Shown here piece after piece: positions 34,401 through 45,832 of a stretch of DNA of 64,000 nt. The position numbers and the translations under genes are program-made. This stretch comes from Parachlorella kessleri (lineage: Eukaryota; Chlorophyta; Trebouxiophyceae; Chlorellales; Chlorellaceae), in contig BBXU01000593.1 of assembly GCA_001598975.1 (NCBI GenBank), positions 1 through 64,000 of the forward strand, written 5' to 3'. The notes beneath the pieces are model-generated. The model worked only from the letters and a program-made list of their open reading frames with translations, searched no databases and was not told the origin of the DNA. The stretch's first letter is position 1. The number at the start of each line of letters is the position of its first letter.

Positions 34401-36503
34401 CGCTTCCCTAATCTGGCACCCGTGCTCAGACTGTACACCTAGAGGTACCAAGCACTGCACCAGCACACACACCTTCGATGTGGTGAGATGAAGAGGCTGT
34501 TTGGCACTAGGGCTCCATGGTTACCTTTCTGCCAAGTACGTTTGCGTCAGGTATGGCTGTGGTTCTGCCGCCGTCATCATGCAGATGACCATGCAGCCAG
34601 TAGGGCACTCCATTCCATTCCATCGCCCCTCACCTCCTGTCCTCCGCCCCTGCCTGCTCTGCAGGTGCTGCTGACGACCAGTGGGCGGGTGCGAGTAGGG
34701 AGCTTGGGAGTGCAGGAGGTGCTGGCATCCGAGGGTGGAGCGCTGGCCCCTGGCCCTGAGGCGCTAGCAGCGTTGCAACGGCAGGTGGGCGGCTCGTTGG
34801 CTGGCTGGCTGGCTGGCTGGCTGCTGTAGACCGTATCAGGCACCATCCAGGGGGCAGCTGCCGGTCATAGTGAAGCGACAACCTCCAGACAGGGTTGCGC
34901 TGCCGTCAGGCTACGCCATGGTGGGAAGCTCCGCATCCATCCTTAAACGAGCTGCGTGGCGCTTGTGTTAGCTGCCTCCGATTGGTTGTAAACCAGCAGA
35001 GCTGGCTGCTGCCTGCCTGCGTGCGTGGCTGCAGGATCTGTGCGGGCTGGGCAATCTGCTGCTGGTGCTGGCGTGCGCGGGGCGGGGGGCGGCCCCCTCA
35101 TTGGAGTTCCTCACCGCCCACTTCTCGCGGGACTTCTGCCACGTCGTGGCGGGCCTCTTGGCGGCTGGGGACGGTGGGGACTAGCTGCATGCTTTTGCGT
35201 TTTGCCTGGTCGTTCCCTGAACCCTGCATGCCCGTCGGAGCGGTTTGGACCCCGCTCTGTAGCAACTCCTTTGCCACACATCCTGCTGCTTCCTGCCGCC
35301 CACTCCCAGGCACCGGCTTCGGCAGCTGGCGTGCGCTGGCAGCAGCTCTGGGCGACCGCGTCTTCGACGAGCTGGATGCCGCCAGCCTGTATGGCGAGGC
35401 CCTGCTGGGGGAGCTGGGCAAGGAGTGCGAGAACGGGCGGCTGCTGCGCCTGCTGGCCAAGCTCAGCATGGTCACCGAGCGGCCGGAGCTGGGGGGAGAC
35501 ACGCAGTGGGCCGAGACGGGCGACAGGTGTGCGGGGGCCTGCGGGTCAGGCGGCTTGTGTGTGGGCGCAGGCGAGCGGGTGACTGAGTTGGTGGTAGCTA
35601 GTGTGGTGGGTGCAGGGGCTACGGTGTCGCACCGGCGGGGGTAGTGTGCAGCCTGTGCCACGAGCAAGGCGAGGTGCTCCCCGGGCTCAATGGATGGGAT
35701 ACTCTTCATCAAGCGATTCCCCCGGTGCTGACGGCGGCGTGCTGTGCCGTGTTGTGCTGTGCCCTGTAGGTACATCGCCAAGCTGTTCCGCGACTTTGTG
35801 TTCCACCAGGTGGACGAGGAGGGGGCCCCACTGCTGGACTATGGGCTCGTGGCCGAGGCGCTCAACAAGGCGGATGCCGGCGTGCCGGAAAAGGCAAGCA
35901 CGCACGCAGCAAACTTGCGTCGCACTGACCCCTGGGCGGGCCTGCAAGTGCCTGGCCTGCCTGTGTGGAGACAATGATGCAGGCAGGCAGCCCTGTGAGC
36001 AGGACTTGGCAGCGCAGGAGGGCCTGGCTGGTATGCGGTTGTTGGGGATGGCAGCACAGCGGGCAAGCAGCTGGCCAACAAATGCCGAGCGAGGAGCTCA
36101 GCCGTGCCCCCATGCGGCGTGGGGCACTGTTGCCTTAGGGATGTACACCGGTACGTGCTTGCCACCACTGAAGCTGCCGGCGCCTGGGCATCCCTTCCCC
36201 GGTGTTGCACACTGCGCATGGCCTCCAAGATAGGATGCGAGCACAGTGAGGCAAGCACTCATGCAACTGCCCTGTGCCTGGCGCTTGCTGTAGATCCTGC
36301 TGCTTAGCCGTGATGAGGTCTCTCTCCTGGTGGTCAGCTATGCCGATATCAAGCGCTGCATCCAGTCGTCGTATGCCGAGCTGCGAGCACGAGCAGCCAG
36401 CAGCGGCGGCGGCGCTGGGGCCGTGCATCGCAGCCGGTCAAAGGCCGAGCTGGGGAGCCGGGATGGCGAGAAGCGGAGTGGCAGCGCAGCCAGCTACTAC
36501 TGA
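31469..36503 (+). CDS. PAN3: PAN2-PAN3 deadenylation complex subunit PAN3
   Basis: Regulatory subunit that recruits the PAN2 nuclease to poly(A)-binding protein for mRNA deadenylation. Twelve exons join in frame to 772 aa: 31469..31673, 31766..31889, 32028..32345, 32503..32833, 33133..33261, 33556..33781, 34067..34242, 34665..34784, 35035..35173, 35310..35526, 35770..35893, 36294..36503. The N-terminus carries three PAM2-like motifs (GAKEFIP, LNAPVFVP, LDAKPFVP). Next come a G/P/Q-rich linker, GFFAADSVRQELQQRSYLIQ, IQQYATLYPLE, a degenerate kinase domain (VVKAISRVDGQAYSLRRLD; VANHPNLVGLREAFISNE; ALFFSHDYHPG), a coiled-coil segment and the C-terminal knob (LFRDFVFHQVDEEG, NKADAGVPEK, LLSRDEVSLLVVSYADIKRC). 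No CCCH zinc finger was seen in exon 1. The last intron uses a GC donor. Confidence 0.93.
34799..34822. repeat. GGCT tetranucleotide microsatellite
   Basis: Six perfect GGCT units just after the donor of PAN3 exon 8, in the intron. Confidence 0.85.
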
Positions 36504-37138
36504 ACGTGCAGTGGCACCTGGTGAGCAGGAAGGCGCATCAAGCTCAGCAGCATACGACCACCCTGGACGCACAGCGCTCTGTGCAGGGACCCGGGCAGCA
36601 AGCACGTCGCTTTTGGCAGCTCTTAGCGCCTGTTGGCCGGCTGCACAGCAGCCCAGGTGAATGGATACAGCGGAAAGCGGCGGGGAGGAGGACAGTGTGG
36701 AGTTGGTACCAGGCACGATGGCCCACCGGCAGGAAACCCATAGCCCATATCCTGGATCCTCTGCCATCCACCCACCACCTCTGCGGCCATGCAGAGGTCG
36801 GGGTGGGCGACGGGTGTGCTGCGCTGCATCACCGCTTAATCAGTGCTTGGTGTCAGTCAAGCTTAGGATGGCAGCGAGCTTGCTCGTAGCAGCCAGTGAG
36901 TGGCGTGCTGGATTCATTGTTGGGTTGGGTGTGTGCACTGCCTGTGAACACACTGAAGAGAGGGTAACAGTTTGCAAGGGGTGTCCCTTGCTTGCTGAAC
37001 GTAATGAGGTCAATGACTAGTCAGGGTTGACTTCTTGCTCTGTGTGCACCATGGTTGACTTGACTTACCTGACTGCATTCTTGGTATAGGCTACAAGTAC
37101 AAAAACTGTGGCCGACAAGAAACTAAAACGGATGGCAG

Positions 37139-37200
37139 GTACTGCGAACAGAGAGTGAGAGGCGGATTGTACTGACAGGGCTGGATGCAGGAATGCTCCT
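37139..37200 (-). repeat. Copy of dispersed repeat family R1
   Basis: The reverse complement reads GCATCCAGCCCTGTCAGTAC, then AATCCGCCTCTCACTCTCTG and TTCGCAGTACCTGCCATCC, closely matching 19710-19765. Confidence 0.65.
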
Positions 37201-37600
37201 GAGAGGAAATGATGTAACGAGCATGAGCACCCGCAGCCTGTCAGTCTGTTGTGGGCAGCTTCAGAGCCAGGGGGAAGATCTTCGTTGTGCTGCTTCAAAA
37301 CGGGAAGGGGTGGGGGTACCCATCCTCAGCCTGCAGGTCCCCAGCAGGCACTGCATGCCAGTCCACAATGAGATTAACTGGCGCAGGCACTCCGGCACCG
37401 TCTCAGCATACCATCATCACACCCCACCCTGATGAGGAAAGCTAACAATCGCAAGCCACACAACCATTATCATAGCTCTTATGGCATGGTGAGTCACGCC
37501 GTGGGGTGCCGTACTCTTAGTCAGGGCAGTCCGAGCAAGCACACGGCCGTTTAGCAAGCATTGCAACAACATTCTGCCATCATCAACAAAAGCCATCCTG

Positions 37601-37665
37601 CCCTGCCAATACAGTAAACCCCAACCTCTCTTCTGTTCGCATTGCCTGCCAACATCATCAGTAAC
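37601..37665 (+). repeat. Copy of dispersed repeat family R1
   Basis: CTGCCAATACAGTAAACCCC followed by AACCTCTCTTCTGTTCGCAT and TGCCTGCCAACATCATCA, matching copies at 61765 and 62028. Confidence 0.65.
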
Positions 37666-37912
37666 AATCCCCACCGCAGCTGACAGTGTTGACTGCTTGC
37701 CACCCTCGAGACCAAAAAAATGCACTTCATACAGCAAGCGAGCAAAGGTACTGCTGCCCAGTTTGAATGCTAGCCTGCCTCATTCGGCGCAGGCCAGGCA
37801 CCCCTTTAGAGCAACCTCCTCAAAAGACATGCGAGTCAAGCAGTACACCCAACTGATGACCAGGCCCTAAACCCTCAATTCCTTAGGGCATTGGCTTCTA
37901 GGGGTAGGGGAG

Positions 37913-38190
37913 TCATGCTACGCTGAAGCGACAACTGGCTTGCGCTGTAGTCTGGCGCCACGTGTGGACATTTGCATGCACTGCATGTCTTGTCGCTGCA
38001 TTGGCTTAGACACCTGGCCAGAACCGAAGTAACCCTACTGGAGCCCGCAAGTGAGGAATAGACAGCTTTGTCGGGGCTTACCAAAGCCCCAGGATGCCAT
38101 ACCTTGGGCAAGACCAATAGGTCCTGCCCGGGCTCGGGCACAGCTCACACACAGCACCAACAGCAGCAGGTACAGCACAGAGCTCCGCAT
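37913..38190 (-). CDS. Candidate secreted micro-protein, 58 aa (downstream ORF of a pair)
   Basis: Two exons, 38082..38190 (GTAAGC donor) and 37913..37980 (CAG acceptor), join in phase to 58 aa. The N-terminus MRSSVLYLLLLVLCVSCARA is a textbook signal peptide with likely cleavage after ARA. The mature part is short (GPIGLAQGMASWGF, then HTWRQTTAQASCRFSVA) and matches no family I know. Its ATG lies only 29 nt after the stop of the next ORF upstream on the same strand. The second exon is less secure: other acceptors in the same frame would add a few residues. Confidence 0.4.
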
Positions 38191-38219
38191 GGACGGCGCC
38201 TGCCATCTATCAGGGTCTG

Positions 38220-39012
38220 TCAATAGTCCTTCACATCATAGTAGTCCCCGTGGTGGTCATCATCACAGTCAGGGTCGTCTTCGTGGCTATAACAAACTGC
38301 GCTGGGGTACCCGTGGTAGCTTGATCAGTCTTGCTGGGGCCTCGGTAAATCGAGACATGAAAAGCGGGCAATGTTTAGATTATGCAGACCTGGCGGATGT
38401 ACCATTCACACAGTGCACTGGTACCTCCCAGGTGGGCGCATGTGTGGACAAAGGATGGCGGCACTGAGCCACACAAGCAAGCCGGTAACACATAGTCTCC
38501 CCCTCCCAGTCGGAATAAGCTTTTAGAGGTGGGCTCTGCACCAGCCAAAGTCAGTTAGCCAAATCTGTCTAAGCTAGCCTCCTGGCTGTGGTGCTCACCT
38601 GTGTACACCGGCGGCCGCTCAGCACGAAACGCATCGTCATAGAGCACCCTGCGAGACTGCAATGGCCAGGGAGGCTAAAAGCAAAAGTGAGACACAGGCT
38701 GCTCTCTGCAGGGTCAGGCTGACTCCTTCGTCTTATGAAAGAAGGGTGGGCACACGGAGCTGGGTTGGTGGGAGGGCGGAAAGAGACCCATCAAGATGGG
38801 ACCCCCACATCTAGGTGTATATAGCTCAGCTGTCCAAGGCAAGCCTTATGTGCACAGTCCCTGTGGGAGGTGAGCTTAACACTGCCTGCAAGACTCACCA
38901 GTGCACGTTTGGGTACTCTAACATGGTAGGAGAGCTGCTGTGCGTGGTAGTTTAGTAAGGCAGCTAACACAAGGGCCACTGCCAGGGTTGCCCAACGGGC
39001 CCGATAAGACAT
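38220..39012 (-). CDS. Micro-protein, 82 aa, N-terminal signal anchor and Asp/His-rich tail
   Basis: Three exons, 38899..39012, 38599..38656 and 38220..38296, have good GTGAG donors and CAG acceptors and keep phase throughout, giving 82 aa. MSYRARWATLAVALVLAALL is a short basic start plus a hydrophobic segment (signal peptide or anchor). It is followed by a basic stretch VRVPKRALSRRVLYDDAFR and an acidic tail CYSHEDDPDCDDDHHGDYYD, which could bind divalent metal. No family recognised. The stop is 29 nt upstream of the ATG of the 58-aa ORF, so the two may share a transcript. Confidence 0.6.
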
Positions 39013-39778
39013 ACACCTCGTGCCTATTTTGTGACAGTATGAGATCTCGTCCCTCCCCTACCCAGACCTGCGCCAAACATGCTCTCCTAGGCAGCCTGCA
39101 GCAAAGTTGTACCAAGACATGCCAGTCTATGCAGGTCTGCAGGGATCACGCTTAACGCTGCCGCTTCCTGCCAGTCACCGTCCTCATCTACATCAGCACG
39201 ATTTTCCGATGTAAAAACCAGTGTACGAAGGCCTTGAACATCAACCCCAGTCCACGCGGTCAGTACTGCCCTGCATCGGTACACCGAACTTGCTCCCTAG
39301 AACACATTAGCTAATAGATCCACGGCTGCCAAACAGTCTGGATCAGTTGCAGCTTTAGCGGTTGCAAATTGCTGCCAACCACTCGAACGCCTGTTTGGTG
39401 GTTCGTACTGACTTGTGAAAGGAAGTATCAGCGACATCTTGAAGCGTTCGTTTTTTGGCCGGGGGGCTTTCTATTCCGAGAGTCGTAGGAAGGGGAGGGG
39501 CGGCACTGGCGGCCAGGGTATTAGATGCAAAGGGTATCTCGCGCCCCGGGGCCCCTGAGCACTTCCAGCTCATGTATAGCGCCTCCTCAGATTCTGCGCT
39601 GACCCACAAGAATAGTCATACCAAGATAATCTCAACTTAGAACTGATCACCTTCAACTTTGCCTGCCTTGTTGCTGTCCTTGAGCAGATACCTTGCATGT
39701 ATATACTGAGATAGATTATGGGCTATACACGTGTCCCTTAATCGAAACGTGAAGCTCTAGCTCCTCAGGGGAGGCCAC
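39013..39778. other. Divergent spacer between the micro-protein pair and MED18
   Basis: About 770 bp. One minus-strand frame (39355-39573, 72 codons, MSWKCSGAPGREIPF...) has some charged protein-like character (PPAKKRTLQDVADTSFHKSV) but no family match and no clear upstream exon. The rest looks non-coding. Confidence 0.35.
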
Positions 39779-41064
39779 ATGGAGTGCAAGGCCCTGGGCA
39801 CCGTGGCAGCAGAGGCGCTTGGTGACCTGCAGGAGCGCCTGCTGGGGCTGTGTGGGGTGCCAGGGCAGGAAGTGTACCTGCAGGAGCTGGTACTGCGCAG
39901 CTCTAACCCTGACCGATCAGAGCTGCACCTGCAGCACGGGTCGCGCAAGGCTGGGGAGCCCGGCTGGTGGGTGTGGTAACCTGGGGAAAGGGTGTGCAAG
40001 CGGAAACTTTGGGGCTGTTGGCAGGTGGGTGTTGCAACCTGGGGGAGGGTGTTGCGAGCAGGGAGTTGGGGCTGTTAGCAGGGACGGCTCGCCAGAGTTG
40101 ATCTCGTAATGCGCCTTTCTTAAGTAGCCACCCCACAGCGGCACCGCCGCGTCCTACATCCAGCCACCCTTGTCTGCCGTGCTGCCATGCTGCTGCCCCG
40201 CTGCCTGCGCTGCAGGTGGACCGCCGCGGAGTATCGCATCCCCCTCCAGGGACGTGCGGCAGCAGACCTCCCTGCCACAGTACGCAGCGTGGTCCGCACG
40301 CAGTGCCAAGGCCCGGATGTGCCTGGGTTCTGGCGGGCCCTGGGCTTCAGCCTGGCCTACCAGCTTGGCAAGCAGGGCACGCTGTTCCACGTAGAGCATG
40401 CAGACCACCAGCTGCAGGTGGGGAGCTGAGCACAGCAGGGCTTACCCTGCCTTGTATTATGGCGCACAGTGGGGCAGGGTATCCGTTGGTGGTGGGCTGC
40501 TAGTTGCAGGGGTGCCGTGCCTTGTGCATGCTGGCTCTGAGCACCAGTGCAGGACTTTGCAATGCGGCACGAGATATGTTTTGAACTTTCCAGTCAGCTC
40601 TGACCCACCCCATCCTGCAGGTGCTGCTATGCCAAGTGCGGCGCTTGTCAGGGGTCTGGCCAGCTAGTGTAGTTGAGGGGGAGGAGCTGGTGCCTGGCTT
40701 CTGGCTAGTGGAAGCCACAACAACAGCGAAAGATGGGGCCTATACAGAAGCTGCAGCAGCGCTTGGTGCGTGAGTGAGCAGGGCCTGTGTATCCAATGAC
40801 TATGGCATTGTGTTGGCGGGTTGCGTAGCCAGCGGGGTGAGCGGACACTTGAAGCCTACGGACTGGCTAAGTAAGGATAGGTGCGGGAACATGGCGTTGC
40901 AAGCAAGACCCCGCGGCGCTTGCGAGGTGTCTCAGCACAGTGGCTGGGTTCATGGACCTGGTCTTTACTGCTGCCCTGCAGGTTCCTTCAGCAAGCTTGT
41001 GAGTCCCTTCACCGAGCTACGGCCAATGCCAGCAGCGAGAGGAAGGCCATGGCCAGCTTCTTGA
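39779..41064 (+). CDS. MED18: Mediator complex subunit 18 (head module)
   Basis: Subunit of the Mediator head module, linking transcription factors to RNA polymerase II. Four exons join in frame to 205 aa: 39779..39966, 40216..40417, 40621..40765, 40982..41064. Plant MED18 features are present in order: MECKALGTVAAEALGDLQER, LLGLCGVPGQEVYLQELVLR at the N-terminus, GWWTAAEYRIPLQG (compare WTVKHVGG in plants), RSVVRTQC and WRALGFSLAYQLGKQGTLFH, VRRLSGVW, PGFWLVEATTTAK, YTEAAAALGSFSKLVSPFTE at the end. Slightly shorter than plant orthologues (about 219 aa). The reading frame at the last junction was chosen because it restores the family's SF..L.P..L motif; the alternative frame does not. Confidence 0.88.
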
Positions 41065-41565
41065 TATATGAGGAAAGGGAAAGCGGGAGCCAGTACCATG
41101 CTGGAAACTTGCTGGCTCAGCCTGCAGGCACATCTGGACATTGCAACACCAGGCATGCCAGGCAGGCAATAGGGTTAGGACTGGGCTGCACTGTCAGCAA
41201 GCGTGGACGGATGACTTCCTCGGTCTGAAAACAAAGTGGATCAAGTGCAGGCCGATGTTGTTGCCGGGCATGCTAGGCAGCAAAGCACCTTTCCATTGAT
41301 GCACCGACATGGCAATCATAAGACACTCTGGGGGTTCAGTGAAAAGACCTTGGTCGCAGCAAACCCTTGCTTAGGCAATGCCATTGCCATGCCATGCCAA
41401 TGCCACGCTTCTCAGTGCTTCCAGCATGCCAGCTGACTCCCCAAAGCCTTGGAAGAGGTGACATGCTACTACGCTGCTTTTATGACCTGAGGTTCCCTTA
41501 GACCCAAGGTGCCAGCATGTGTTGAACACGCATTTCCAAAGTATTCGACGAAATAATCGGGAAGC

Positions 41566-44500
41566 ATGCCCTGGCACCTGCGGCTGGCCGCCCTGGCGCT
41601 GCTTCTGGCGGTCGTGCTAAGAGGTGAAATTACGGCCTCGCCCTCCCTGTCCTGCACTTAAATGCATGAAGACCAATCTCTGACACAGTTGAACACCGTG
41701 TTGAGAAGATTGAGCCAGCTTCCTGAACGGCTTTCTTTCCACGGTTCTGGACAGAGCTTTCTGCCAGTATTAGCATCAAGGACTGCGTGCCTTGATCTAA
41801 GCTGGATGTAAAGTCAACTGCCAGCACTGTGATACGCATGCTGCAGGACAGAAGCAGGCCGTGAGCTCCAGTCAACCACCAGTCAACCTGCTGCGCCCCA
41901 GCGGCATCGGCACGGCTGCTGTGACCGTTGGGGAGCTGCAGTCCCAGGCCATATGTGCGACCGGGGCGCCAGCAGTGCCAGTGGTCGAGCTGACCATTTC
42001 TATGGCCCATGCGGCAATGCTTGCCGGCAAGCTGACATGCTCAGCGCTGGTGGAGGCATACATCCAATTGGCGCGGCGAGTTGCAGCACAGTAACCCACA
42101 TGGGAGGTTGTGTATGTGTTGCAGACCTAATGCCTTCATCGACATTGATGGCTGAATGCAGCACCGCTAGCTTGCCGGCCACGTCTAGGCCTATGTAGCC
42201 AGAGCATGACCCGTGCTACTTACTCGTGGTAGTGGCTGGGTAGGCTCCCTAAACCCCTTCACTTGCAACGCCTGCACTTGCATCCGGCAGCTGCAGGTTT
42301 AGAGCTGAATCCCCTCCCGCCTGGCCCCTGCGCTTGCAGCGCATCCAGGCATTTGACCAGCGCCTGCACCTCAACTCCGTCCGGGCTCTAGCACCCAGCG
42401 TCAGACAAGCAGCCGCCGTGCTGGATGAAGTGCTTGAGGAGACTCTGGCCAATGCCAGCGCGTCTGACCCACCATCCGAGCCCCAGCTGCCGCCCCTCTT
42501 CTGTGTACCCACGCTTGTGAAGGACAACTACGATGTTGTCGGGCTGGCGACAACAGCAGGTCAACCACTATGCGGCTGGGTAGGCTGCCTGCAGGGCTTT
42601 CCCCTGCCGGCACCAGCGTGTGCTGCAAGAGGCACCGCATCCGCCATGCACCGAGCCTGATGTGTTGGGACAAGAGTCGGGTTTGGTCAGCAAGCAAGAC
42701 CCGTTCCATGCATGGTTGCCACCAGGTTTGACCTTGAGGCCCAGGAAAGCACACGTGCTGTGCATGTTTGACAGGCAGTGCAGCCTTGCTGGACAACATG
42801 CCCAGGGAGGACGCTTTTGTCATCCGGAAGCTGAAGCAGGCAGGCGCACTGATCCTGGGGAAGACCAACATGGGCGAATTTGCCCTCTTCCCCTCCTACA
42901 CCCTCGGCTCCTTATTTGGGGTTGTCCGCAACCCCTATCACCTCCACCACACTCCCGCAGGTGTGCCCCAGCCGAGCACTGCCAAAGCTTGCTAGGTAGG
43001 CAGCATGGGCCCCTCTCCCGGCAGAACGGTTGCGCCCAGGCGCTGCTACCAAGTGTTATTACACGCCAGCGTACTATCACCACAGGAGACAGCAATAGCA
43101 TGGACCGAGGCTGGCGTCATCAGTTGCGACGCCACAAAGTGTGCACATCCAAGGACATCAGATGCTGTTGCTTCGCTGCCTGCTGTGCTGTGCAGGCTCC
43201 AGTGGGGGCTCAGCAGCGGCAGTCGCTGCCAGCCTGGCCATGATGGGGCTGGGCACCGACACCGGGTCCTCTGTGAGGGGGCCGGCCAGCCACACTGGGC
43301 TGGTGGGACTGCGGCCCTCGCTCGGCCTCGTCAGCAGGTAGGCGGGGAAGCACCTGGTGGGAATGACTGACAACTGGGGCTGCTATGTACGTCAGCCCTG
43401 CAGTGGGGTCCCAGCTCTGATGACAAATGGAGGCTATGGCGCAGAGTGGGCTGCAGAGGTCACGTCCGAAGCTGGGGCCTACGCATGCATCTGTGTACCT
43501 CGGGTGGCAATGGGGTCGCGTGCCGGTCCCGCATCCCCTCAGTAGACCCTGCTTGGCGGTGGTGGTGCTGCCTGACATGCAGGTCAGGCATTGTCCCTCT
43601 GAGAACCGACCGTGACACCGCTGGGGTGCTGGCACGCACGGTGGAGGATGCTGTCCGGGTTTTTGAGGCGATGGTTGGGACCGACCCGGATGATGCAATG
43701 CACACCCTCCTCCCAAGTGTAAGCCTGTCAGTGGGTCATCATGCCTCCTTGTCTTTTCTTGTAGCAAGCTGGCATACCCATCAAAGGCGGCCAGCATCTT
43801 TGCTTGTGCCACACTGTTGTTGCTTTGCAGTGGGAGCTCTGTCCCGGGCTTAGAAGAAAAGCAAACATGGCAATTAAGTGAGTTGAGACTGCTCTCACGC
43901 GTCGGTGGATCTGCACACATCCTCAATTCTAGCCTTAGTCTAGTCTAGTCTAGTCTTACAGCGTGCCGCCACCTGATCATGCTGCCATGAGTCCCCAGAA
44001 AGTGGGCCAAGACATTGCCAGGGGCATCATCTACCATGTTTTTGGTGCCCTTGCACCTCTGCAACTTTTGAAGTGCAGGCCAGCCCTCTGCCTGCCAACT
44101 ACAGTAGCTTCCTGGAGGCGGGGGGTCTCTCTGGAGCCAGAATCGGAGTCATGCGCCAGATCAGCAACCTGCCAGGCGCAGATGCCAGCGTGCAGTACCT
44201 TTTCCAACAAGCACTTGCTGATATAGAGGCGGCAGGTGGGACAAAAGCCGGCTAGTTGTGTTGCTTTACAGTAGCAGGGGACGGATGCATGCCTGCCTGC
44301 CTGCCTGACTGCCTGAGAGCAGGCTCTATGGCGGCTGGTCACGATCTACTATAGGTGTCGGCCAGGAGTCTGCGTGGGCTGGCACACCCAACAACAGAAA
44401 ATGTACTTACAACCGCAACATCTGCTCTCTGCATACCCACAATTGAGGAAAAGTGAGACTATGCCCCAGCCCTGCACAGCTGACTGTATGTGTTCCACTG

Positions 44501-45832
44501 CTGCCAGGTGCTACCCTGGTTGATGACTTCACAATCCAAGGCAACCAGTACGGCCAAGACTGGGACGCAAATCGTGGGGGGTTTGGGCCAGCCCTGGGCC
44601 ACTGGAACGTCAATGGGCGGTGGGAAGACCTGTGGGCGTGCCAGGCACCACTACGAGCCGGGCTTGACAGCTACCTTGGGGCTTCCAATGCTAGCAAGTA
44701 CCAGTCACTGGTGGAGATCTACTCGTGAGTGGGCGGTTGTTGTGTGACACCACCTGGGTGCAACCGGCCTGCGGGGCAATCGAGGGTAAGCACAGGGAAA
44801 CTGCTCTTGCTTGGCAACTGGGACAACCAGGGCAAATCATGACGCTCTGCATAGCAGCGATGGGCCCCACAAAAGAGCGGCGTGGTGGTCCCCTCACCTC
44901 CTGGCAATCCTCAGGGTGCTCTGCTGCAGGGCGGGGGCCTACCACCCGGAGGCGGCCAGGGCGCTGCGGCTGGCGCTGGAAGCTAATTATGCGCCCGAGG
45001 ACTACCCAACGCCCTCCATGCGAGCCATGGGCATGCTGTGTGGGTGCGGCTTCCTCTGGGAGGATCCCTGCCGGCTGGGATTCCAGAAGGTAGTTGATGC
45101 CACACTAGCAAGCCCATCCTCATTCGCATTGCACCAGCTTTTTTGAACCGACCTGGTGGCTGGTATTGCGGTGCTGGCTGCTCTTGGGCGGGCTAGTGTG
45201 CGCTCCCCTGTGGCTCGACTGGCCGCCTCCAAGACCTGCCGCGTCCCTGCTGTCGACACCTGTAGGCCTTTGTCCAGAGCCTGGCAAGAGAGAAGGTAGA
45301 TGCCGTCATCTTTCCAACATGGAACAGCAACCCTTTGATGGTTGGCCGTGCCACGGACGGGTATGATGGGAACAACAGCCCCATGATTGCACCACACATC
45401 GGGGCTCCAGCAATCACCGTGCCCATGGGCACAACAGGTGGGTGGGTGCGCCTGAACGCAACTCAAAGGCTCTGGCGTATCTGCTCTCAGTAAGTTTGTG
45501 GATGCCAGAGCTGCGAGTAAATTCCAGGACACCGCCCATGTCTTAGAGGAACGGTGTTTGCCTGCACCATTATGGTCCTGGTTCGCTCGTGCTTGCAAGG
45601 GCGACTACAGAGTGTGTCTGACACTCCTTGCTCCCCACCTGCAGGGCAAGGCTTCCCGGCTGGTCTGCAATTTGTTGGGGCGCCCTTCAGCGAGCCAGTC
45701 GTTTTCAAGCTGGCATTCGCATATCAGCAGCTTGGTAGACAAAGGCGCCCACCAGTGCTGTTCCCAGAGTGTGTTGACCCGCCGGCGGCTGTGCCAAGGC
45801 CGGTTGAGGACTTGCCTCCTGCAGCTGGCTGA
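41566..45832 (+). CDS. Amidase-signature family hydrolase with N-terminal signal peptide
   Basis: Ser-cisSer-Lys amidase of the amidase signature (AS) superfamily; the substrate (fatty amide, peptide amide or other) cannot be told. Eleven exons join in frame to 622 aa: 41566..41623, 41847..42079, 42340..42559, 42775..42960, 43196..43337, 43583..43718, 44079..44235, 44508..44724, 44930..45089, 45266..45437, 45645..45832. Catalytic residues by motif: Lys158 in [10 protein letters not shown], cis-Ser234 in [12 protein letters not shown] and nucleophile Ser258 in [20 protein letters not shown]; the 24-residue spacing between the serines matches the family. Also [51 protein letters not shown] and [15 protein letters not shown]. 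Exon 1 encodes [20 protein letters not shown], a clear signal peptide, so the enzyme probably enters the secretory pathway. The exon 2 donor (GTTGCA) is weak. Confidence 0.9.
43936..43955. repeat. TAGTC pentanucleotide repeat
   Basis: Four perfect TAGTC units in the amidase intron between exons 6 and 7. Confidence 0.8.

Larger units (their letters stand above)
36504..37912. other. Convergent intergenic region with R1 repeats
   Basis: No recognised gene. Two R1 copies lie here (37139-37200 minus; 37601-37665 plus). The nearest plus-strand TGTAA (37213-37217) is about 710 nt after the PAN3 stop. Confidence 0.4.

Noticed and set aside
39355..39573. Minus-strand 72-codon frame (MSWKCSGAPG...)
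   Set aside because: Charged, protein-like stretch, but no family match, no supported upstream exon and no conserved partner; too short to call.
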